DNA from: Bacteroidota bacterium
Lineage (GTDB): Bacteria; Bacteroidota; Bacteroidia; Chitinophagales; Saprospiraceae
Direction: 5' to 3'
DNA: 32,815 nt
NCBI GenBank assembly: GCA_963169325.1
Contig: CAUJEY010000064.1
Location: 1-32,815 of the forward strand
Shown here: in pieces, positions 27,801-32,815 of the stretch
How positions within the stretch are numbered: the stretch's first letter is position 1
Layout of the letters: every line of letters starts with the position of its first letter
Notes under the pieces: model-generated
What the model saw: the letters and a program-made list of their open reading frames with translations, nothing else
What the model was told of the DNA's origin: nothing
Databases searched by the model: none
Program-made: the position numbers and the translations under genes

Positions 27801-29638
27801 CCGAAAAAATTGCAGCACACCTGTTGCTAAAACAAATGAAGAGTGGCGATTTACACGGTGAGGAATTCCGGGATAAGGTCTCCCGCGATATATTTTTAAA
27901 AGAGGTAGAATTAGAATGGACAGGATCGGTTAAAAGTCTAATGCGCACACACGGGATTGACCGACAACATTTTTACAAAAAATACCGGCAATTGCCGAGA
28001 ATCGCTTCCAAAGTAGTGCGTCCTCTTACAGAGGCGCTTACTTTGCCAGAAACAAATAGGCATTTAAATGTGCGGTGGGAGGAAATTGAATCAATTACAC
28101 CGGCAGGTACGGAGCTGGTTTATGATATTACAGTTGATGGCATCCATAATTTCATTGGAAATAACATCATCCTGCATAATTGCGTCTATCAAGAACAAAT
28201 CATGCTTCTTTCCCAAAAACTCGCCGGCTTCTCCAAAGGCGATGCCGACGTATTGCGGAAGGCTATGGGCAAAAAACAGATTGCCGTTTTGAATAAAATG
28301 AAGAGCCAATTTATCGATGGCGCTTCGGCCAAGGGCATGCCCACAGACAAGCTCGAAAAAGTGTGGACCGACTGGGAAGCCTTCGCCTCCTACGCTTTCA
28401 ACAAATCGCACTCCACTTGCTACGCCTTTGTGGCCTATCAAACGGCCTATCTCAAAGCCCATTACCCTTCCGAGTACATGGCCTCCGTGCTCACGCACTC
28501 GCAGGGCAACATCGACAAAACCACCTTCTTCCTCGAAGAGTGCAAACGTATGGGCCTCGACGTGAAAGGCCCCGATATCAACGAATCGGGCGTGAACTTT
28601 GCCGTCAATAAAAAAGGCGTGGTCCGCTACGGCATGGGCGCCATCAAAGGCGTGGGCGAAGCCGCCGTGGAAGCCCTCATCCGGGAACGCAAGGAAAAAG
28701 GGCCGTTTACCACCATTTTCGACTTCATGCGCCGCATCAACCTGCGCACCGTCAATAAAAAAGTGATGGAATGCCTGGCTTTCGCCGGGGCTTTTGATGA
28801 AATACCGCCCCTACAAGGCGAAAAAGGTGGTGCCCGCGCGGCATTTTTCGCGGCATCCGACAAATACGAATCCTTCATCGAGCACCTGCTCAAATACGGC
28901 GCCGCACACCAGGAAGACAAAGTCATGTCGGTCAACTCCCTGTTCGGCGACCTGTCCGACTCGGTCAGTATACCCGAGCCGACCGTGCCCAAAGTGGCGC
29001 CCTGGAACCTGCTCACCCTGCTGCAGCGCGAGAAGGACGTGGTCGGTATTTACCTCAGTGGCCACCCGCTCGACGACTACAAATTCGAGGTGGAAAACCT
29101 GACCACCTGCTCGCTCGACCGCATCGACAATTTCCACAACCAAAAAATCAAGATCGCCGGATTCGTCACCAAAGCCGAACACCGCATCAGCCAGAAAGGT
29201 ACGGGCTGGGGCCGGTTTACCATCAGCGATTATTCCGGCAACCTTGAACTGGCCCTGTTCAGCAACGACTATGCCCAGTTCAAACACTATTTTGAAGAGG
29301 GCAACTGTCTCTATATCACCGGCTCGCAAAAACAACGCTACAACAGCGACGAGTACGAGTTCAAACCCGAAAAAGTGGAACTGCTCGAAACCGTGGGCGG
29401 CTCGCAAATCGCCGCCGTCACCCTGCAAATTCCGCTTGAATTGCTCAGCGTGGATTTACTCAATCAGCTCGACCGTATCTGCAAAGACCGCAAAGGCAAA
29501 CACACGCTCAAAATGCGCCTGCTCGACCGCACCAACAAAAACGCCCTACCCTTCGCCTCCGTCAGCCGCAAGGTGAACGCCGATTCGGATTTTGCAATGG
29601 AGATGGAGAAGTTGGGGGTGGAGTGTAAGGTGGGGTGA
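24806..29638 (+). CDS. dnaE: DNA polymerase III subunit alpha with in-frame intein
   Basis: A 1,610-residue precursor; 1,192 residues after removal of the intein (residues 708-1125). The N-terminal PHP domain (FAHLHCHTQYSLLDGA, TDHGN, GCEFY, NDSHYV) keeps its metal-binding His and Asp residues. The catalytic core has Asp414 and Asp416 in MPDIDTDFDDEGR and Asp590 in KMDFLGLKTLTIL, and the fingers region includes ATNGTFQFESAGM. After the intein the chain resumes at CVYQEQIMLLSQKLAGFSKG. A helix-hairpin-helix (GAIKGVGEAAVEALI, about residue 1278) and an OB fold (KIAGFVTKAEHR, about 1450) follow. It is the main replicative polymerase subunit. A single gene with a promoter cassette just upstream; the start MPQFAHLHCH matches the family. 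Confidence 0.97.
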   Translation: MPQFAHLHCHTQYSLLDGAASIPALFKKAKADGMKALAITDHGNMFGAFQFVAEAAKHEGVKPIVGCEFYVVNDRHRRTFTKEDKDKRYHQLFLAKNPEGYKNLVKLCSLGYIEGLYGKYPRIDKELILQYHEGLIATTCCIGAMVPQAILRKGEAEARKEFEWWYGIFGEDYYIEIQRHQMEEQDKVNEVLLRWAKEYNVKVICTNDSHYVDQKDWNAHDILLCINTGEKQATPAIREFVEEGATMKGGRFAFWNDQFYFKTQAEMGKLFQDVPFALDNTMEIVDKCEHLKLKKDILLPNFVIPQEFNTQDDYLRHITFEGARQRYKDITPEIEERLNFELHTVKTMGFAGYFLIVSDFIKAGRDLGVFIGPGRGSAAGSAVAYCIGITNIDPIKYQLLFERFLNPDRKSMPDIDTDFDDEGRQKVLEYVVQKYGKQQVAQIVTYGTMAAKMSIKDVARVMDLPLDQSNALAKLVPDKPGISLNRVLTAPIDGEGSLRSKEGLMSDDIENAKKLREYLDANGTLESQVLREAMILEGSVRNTGIHAAGIIIAPKDLTEIIPVYASKETDLLITQYEGSIIEDAGVIKMDFLGLKTLTILRDALRMIEQNHGIKIEIDEIPLDDRKTYELYQSGATNGTFQFESAGMQKYLRELKPDKFDDLIAMNALYRPGPLEYIPDFIARKHGRQQVTYDLPEMEEYLKDTFGICVTGDTLVYDAITGKRVRIDQLRYRVGEFYVQGVDENLKPQKAPVTYWVCNGEKPVFQVKLKNGATVKMTSNHRVLTENGWQEIGRLQPGDYIATPRRLFAETTQQTDRQKLRVLAYLLADGSLSSSGATAEFISKDQVLIEAFQESLSSFENLKFRTLQQVRDVTRVMTAGKNKKFYHETNSLVQFLRDWGLKTMKGGCRSGDKFIPEFVFGLDDDQIAFFLASYWDCDGYVGKKSCFIKTISSSLARGIQTLLLRLGIYSTIYESTYYNNRRQEQIIAYQVTVYNLKAFSEKIAAHLLLKQMKSGDLHGEEFRDKVSRDIFLKEVELEWTGSVKSLMRTHGIDRQHFYKKYRQLPRIASKVVRPLTEALTLPETNRHLNVRWEEIESITPAGTELVYDITVDGIHNFIGNNIILHNCVYQEQIMLLSQKLAGFSKGDADVLRKAMGKKQIAVLNKMKSQFIDGASAKGMPTDKLEKVWTDWEAFASYAFNKSHSTCYAFVAYQTAYLKAHYPSEYMASVLTHSQGNIDKTTFFLEECKRMGLDVKGPDINESGVNFAVNKKGVVRYGMGAIKGVGEAAVEALIRERKEKGPFTTIFDFMRRINLRTVNKKVMECLAFAGAFDEIPPLQGEKGGARAAFFAASDKYESFIEHLLKYGAAHQEDKVMSVNSLFGDLSDSVSIPEPTVPKVAPWNLLTLLQREKDVVGIYLSGHPLDDYKFEVENLTTCSLDRIDNFHNQKIKIAGFVTKAEHRISQKGTGWGRFTISDYSGNLELALFSNDYAQFKHYFEEGNCLYITGSQKQRYNSDEYEFKPEKVELLETVGGSQIAAVTLQIPLELLSVDLLNQLDRICKDRKGKHTLKMRLLDRTNKNALPFASVSRKVNADSDFAMEMEKLGVECKVG
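26927..28180 (+). mobile_element. LAGLIDADG-type intein within DnaE (418 residues)
   Basis: The intein runs from Cys708 (CVTGDTLVY, block A) to Asn1125. The last residues are DGIHNFIGNNIILHN (blocks F and G), followed by the +1 extein residue Cys1126. Block B has the TSNHRV motif with its catalytic His. The two endonuclease motifs are LAYLLADGSLSS and FFLASYWDCDGYVG, so both acidic residues are present and the homing endonuclease may be active. Insertion is just before VYQEQ, in a strongly conserved polymerase stretch, as is common for inteins. The DNA is AT-richer than the flanking dnaE (22 G/C in 60 at 27721-27780, against roughly 36 in 60 at 26041-26100), consistent with horizontal arrival. 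Confidence 0.96.
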
Positions 29639-29779
29639 GGGGATTATGCCTGAAAACCATTAAATTTGTTGAAAATTCATTTGTTATGACTGCATCAGCC
29701 ACCTTGGCAGTGTCGAAGACCTGCCAGCTTCAAACGTAAAATTGGTTGCGATGCAAATAAGACGATACGGAGCAGCAGC

Positions 29780-32700
29780 TCAATCAGCCGGCAACTGGGT
29801 CGGGCTCGCCAGCCACTCCTCGTCATAAGTACTCAGCAGGATATTAATGATTTCATAGAACGCCACGGCCGTTGTATCGATGTGCCTGCGAATCCAGAAG
29901 GAAGCGCTGACGTCCCAATAGTACCAGGCTAATACCCCCAATTCCGGAGCGTACAAAGCCTCATTTTCATAAGGAAATACTTTATCGGGATAGCCGCGCA
30001 ACCGATCGCTTAAAAACTGGCTGCCGCCGTTATCAACCTCGCCGGTTTTATATGCCCATTTGCCTGCTATATACCGTGAATATTCTTCTATAACCTGATT
30101 CTTTAATGGCTCATTTCTCTCCAGATATTGATAGGAAAGATAATAGACGCGTACCATACGGCTCAGATATGCATCATAGAAGGGTTTTGTAATGTTGCGA
30201 AGGAATTTATTATTCCGGGCCGGGATCGCATTTTTCTTTGCCCAGACCAGAAATTCCGGATTGTAATGGCCGAACTCTTTGGCGTCCAATTGAAACTCTT
30301 CCCGGTGCGGGCCTTTTAAAAATATGGGTACCGGAGAAAGCGACTGGGCTTTTTTCAAACTCATGAGCAGTTTCAGCGTTTCATACAGCGTTCTGATTCC
30401 GGTAATACCATCACCAGATTTTGAATCCGGGCCGGGATTTTGTTCCAGGTAAGTCCCTGTTTTCCAACTCGCTTCGATAACTTCATCCACGGTGCGTTGG
30501 AGGGCCTCCTCCGCCGCTTTCTTTGCGCGGATGGCTTCATCGCGTTGCTTTTGCAAGGCTACGATATCCTCAATCCTTTTTTGCCAGCTCTGCCGCACAA
30601 ACTCCGCTTCGGCCTGGTTGAGCCAATGATCCCCTTTTTCCAGCATCAGGTCGAGTAACTTGTCGGAATAACCGGAAAGAATGAGGGCATTCAGGTCGGG
30701 AATTTCCTTTTTTGCTTCGCATTCGTGCCAGAAGGACCGGAAATATTCCTGGTTTTCGGGTGACCTGTCGGAGAAGTGCTGATCAATCAGGCTATCGAAG
30801 TTTAGGGAATCCATCAAGGGTTGGGCAGCCCGGCTCAATTGTCCCAGCACTTGGTTGAGTTTGGGATTGGTGTCCCAGAGTTTGCTGAAGCCGCCGGGGT
30901 TTCTTTCCGCTCCATACAGGTTGATTCCCATGTCATTGTCTTTGCCGGAAAGTGTGTTTTCGAGTACCGCTTGCCACAGATGGCGCTGGATATTCAGGTT
31001 TTCGGCTCCAAAATCTTCGATCCATTGTTTGCCGCTATTCCAGTGCTGGATAAGGGAATCATGTACGGGTTCGAGGTAACTGCCCACCTTGTCCATGCCC
31101 CCCAAAATAAGCTGCTTTTCTTCCAGCAAATTGAGCACCTCTTGTACCAGGGCGTCCTGGTGGTCCGGATAATCAAATTCATTGAGAAACGCCCGGTTCC
31201 GGTCTTCCTGAAAGTTAAGACCTGATTGCACGTACACCCGGCGGCGGCCATAAGCGCCCGAATTGACCTGTACCATGCGCAGCATCAGCTTGCGCATGAC
31301 GCCTTGTTTTTCCACGCTCAAACCGGCGTACACCTCATCCGCATATTGGCCCAAGGCGCCGTTTACGCCCCCGATCTCCCGGTACATCGCCGGGGTAAAA
31401 ACCCGGGTGTCTTTATCCGTTTTTTGGTAGAACTGGGCCATGGTAAAGGAGAGCATCGGCAGGGCGCCCGGCGCGTGGCCGATCTCCGACAGGATGGTTT
31501 CCACCAATTGATCCGTTTCGAATTCGAAGAGTTCGGCCTCGGCCGGGCTGATCAGCGCCTCCCGCAATTCGGCCGGCTGAATAGCGGGCAGGCGGTACAG
31601 CGAAGTCATCCATTCGCCATTATCCTGCAGGGCCTTCCCTAAGCCGGATGTTTCCAGCAACCATTCGTAATCGGAGCGCAGGGTGAGCACGATCTTCAGT
31701 TGTTTGGCCGGGGCTTCCCGGTACAATTCAATCAATTTGGCTTCAAACCTGCTCTTTTCGTCCGGATCGGTACAATCGGTGAAGAAGTTTTCCAATTGAT
31801 CGATCAGCAACAATTGTTTTTTATCCGGCCGGAGCCTTTGTTCGATGACCATTTTCAGGCCGGTGTCGTGTTTAATCTTCTGGCCGTCTTTTGCCAGGGC
31901 CGGTTCGCCGCTCCAGGCTTTGGCGCCGGGGCACAACACCAAAAGTTCGCAGCCGGCCCAAGAAGGTCCGCCGGCTTCGTTTTTCCAATCGGGCAAGGCC
32001 GGGAAAAGGCCGGCCCTGACCAGCGAAGATTTGCCGCTTGCGGAAGGGGCCGTGATGCACAGCAGGTTCGTTTTCTTCAGTTTTTCCAACAACTCCCCGA
32101 TCACTGCCTTGCGCCCAAAAAACAAGTCGCTGTCTTCGGGTTCGAAGACTTGCAGGCCCTTGTAGGGGTTGCGCAGTACACGGTTCGCAAAATTGAGCGG
32201 GTTCTTCGGGTCGAAAAAAATGAACTGTCCGCCCCGGTGATTACCCATAGGGAAGAGATCGGGGTATTGTATCTGGAAATCTGAACTTTTACTGGTTATA
32301 CTTTCCACCTGGTTCCACAGGTAGAGAAAAAGCTCCTGTGAGGTCAGTATGCCGTCGCCCAGGTTTTTGCCGAAAGGTTTGATTTCCGCTTTTCCTGCAA
32401 GGGCATCTATCAGGGCCTGGGCGAAGGGAGAATGTTCCGCTGCATCGGGGCCGGAGCGATCGCCCATCCAGTCGGCAGCCGTCTGGTGGGGACCGGCCGA
32501 TACCAGTACCTGCCAGGCCCGCTCTTTTTTAAAACGTTCAAAACGCTCCTCGTACATGGGCATAAAGGACGTTGCGCCGATGGAACGCGTAATCTGCCCA
32601 ACCTGACGAAACTTGCCGGCAAAGCAGCAATCGAGGATAAGCAGGGTATGGTGGCAGTCCAGCTCGGCCAGTGTATTGAACACCTCCTCCATGGGGAGGA

Positions 32701-32815
32701 GGCTGCTGCCTTCCAGCACGGCCTTTTCCGGCCTGGCATCGGAGGGCAACAGAAATCCGGCCGGCCCCTGATCAAATTCACCGGCTTTGCCGTGGCCCGC
32801 GTAATAGAAGACGAT
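29780..32815 (-). CDS. Caspase (C14)-nSTAND1 NTPase fusion protein, 5' end outside window
   Basis: The frame is open to the right edge, giving 1,011 visible residues; the apparent TTG start at 32749 lies inside the caspase domain and is not real. Visible residues 3-9 read FYYAGHG with catalytic His8. The Cys64 dyad partner is in LLILDCCFAG, and HSPFAQALIDAL completes the caspase/C14 part. NPYKGLQVFEPEDSDLFFGR opens an nSTAND1-type NTPase with Walker A APSASGKSS (Lys262) and Walker B LLLIDQLENFF, followed by GHAPGALPMLSF. After a helical region and a coiled coil (QRDEAIRAKKAAEEALQRTV) comes a C-terminal domain of about 250 residues that I do not recognise; no WD40 or TPR repeats are seen. Bacterial caspase-STAND proteins are thought to act in signalling, cell death or phage defence. 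Inference: the C-terminus senses, the caspase acts. The 141 bases before it (29639-29779) show nothing. Confidence 0.9.
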   Translation of the reverse strand: MVFYYAGHGKAGEFDQGPAGFLLPSDARPEKAVLEGSSLLPMEEVFNTLAELDCHHTLLILDCCFAGKFRQVGQITRSIGATSFMPMYEERFERFKKERAWQVLVSAGPHQTAADWMGDRSGPDAAEHSPFAQALIDALAGKAEIKPFGKNLGDGILTSQELFLYLWNQVESITSKSSDFQIQYPDLFPMGNHRGGQFIFFDPKNPLNFANRVLRNPYKGLQVFEPEDSDLFFGRKAVIGELLEKLKKTNLLCITAPSASGKSSLVRAGLFPALPDWKNEAGGPSWAGCELLVLCPGAKAWSGEPALAKDGQKIKHDTGLKMVIEQRLRPDKKQLLLIDQLENFFTDCTDPDEKSRFEAKLIELYREAPAKQLKIVLTLRSDYEWLLETSGLGKALQDNGEWMTSLYRLPAIQPAELREALISPAEAELFEFETDQLVETILSEIGHAPGALPMLSFTMAQFYQKTDKDTRVFTPAMYREIGGVNGALGQYADEVYAGLSVEKQGVMRKLMLRMVQVNSGAYGRRRVYVQSGLNFQEDRNRAFLNEFDYPDHQDALVQEVLNLLEEKQLILGGMDKVGSYLEPVHDSLIQHWNSGKQWIEDFGAENLNIQRHLWQAVLENTLSGKDNDMGINLYGAERNPGGFSKLWDTNPKLNQVLGQLSRAAQPLMDSLNFDSLIDQHFSDRSPENQEYFRSFWHECEAKKEIPDLNALILSGYSDKLLDLMLEKGDHWLNQAEAEFVRQSWQKRIEDIVALQKQRDEAIRAKKAAEEALQRTVDEVIEASWKTGTYLEQNPGPDSKSGDGITGIRTLYETLKLLMSLKKAQSLSPVPIFLKGPHREEFQLDAKEFGHYNPEFLVWAKKNAIPARNNKFLRNITKPFYDAYLSRMVRVYYLSYQYLERNEPLKNQVIEEYSRYIAGKWAYKTGEVDNGGSQFLSDRLRGYPDKVFPYENEALYAPELGVLAWYYWDVSASFWIRRHIDTTAVAFYEIINILLSTYDEEWLASPTQLPAD

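Noticed and set aside
29780-32749. TTG at 32749 as the start of the caspase-nSTAND1 gene
   Set aside because: The frame continues to the window edge and encodes the catalytic FYYAGHG motif just upstream, so the gene begins outside the window.

Overview
The window looks like a chromosomal segment of a Bacteroidota bacterium, most likely from the Saprospiria/Lewinella-like group. The evidence is a 2,450-residue secreted protein ending in a gliding-motility-associated C-terminal (type IX secretion, type B) domain, a CarboxypepD_reg/TonB-dependent receptor, promoter boxes of the Bacteroidota form TAnnTTTG, and the gene styles in general. The lineage is inferred from family resemblance only. The host sequence is GC-rich; two stretches are clearly AT-richer: the 723-residue gene at 8788-10959 and the intein inside dnaE.

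Layout. At the left edge (minus strand) lie a renalase-like FAD protein cut by the window edge, an overlapping DUF2256 zinc-ribbon gene, and the giant PKD/SdrD_B/51-residue-repeat surface protein (1223-8575). Divergent from it is an AT-rich gene with tryptophan-rich repeats and two Imm11(DUF1629)-like segments. It ends at a perfect 17-bp-stem terminator facing a bacilliredoxin. Then come a GT-B glycosyltransferase (minus), folC (plus), an outer-membrane TonB-dependent receptor (plus), a MarR regulator (plus), a GT-C membrane glycosyltransferase (minus), a GH3 beta-glucosidase-like enzyme (plus), and three small uncharacterised genes (one minus, two plus). These are followed by dnaE with a 418-residue LAGLIDADG intein (plus), and at the right edge a caspase-nSTAND1 protein (minus) whose N-terminus lies outside the window.

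The genes are mostly singletons and not one pathway. The most distinctive feature is the intergenic DNA. It carries several families of short tandem or inverted repeats: GGTTTGA-type arrays at three loci, two folding back on themselves; GTCATT arrays at two loci; a long hairpin element at 14495-14797 that supplies the start codon of the receptor; a palindromic insert inside folC; and a promoter-like cassette repeated in front of three successive genes, including dnaE. The best candidates for new biology are the caspase-nSTAND1 protein with an unrecognised C-terminal domain, the Imm11-like multidomain protein, and the repeat elements that shape starts and promoters. No RNA genes, transposases or CRISPR arrays were seen.
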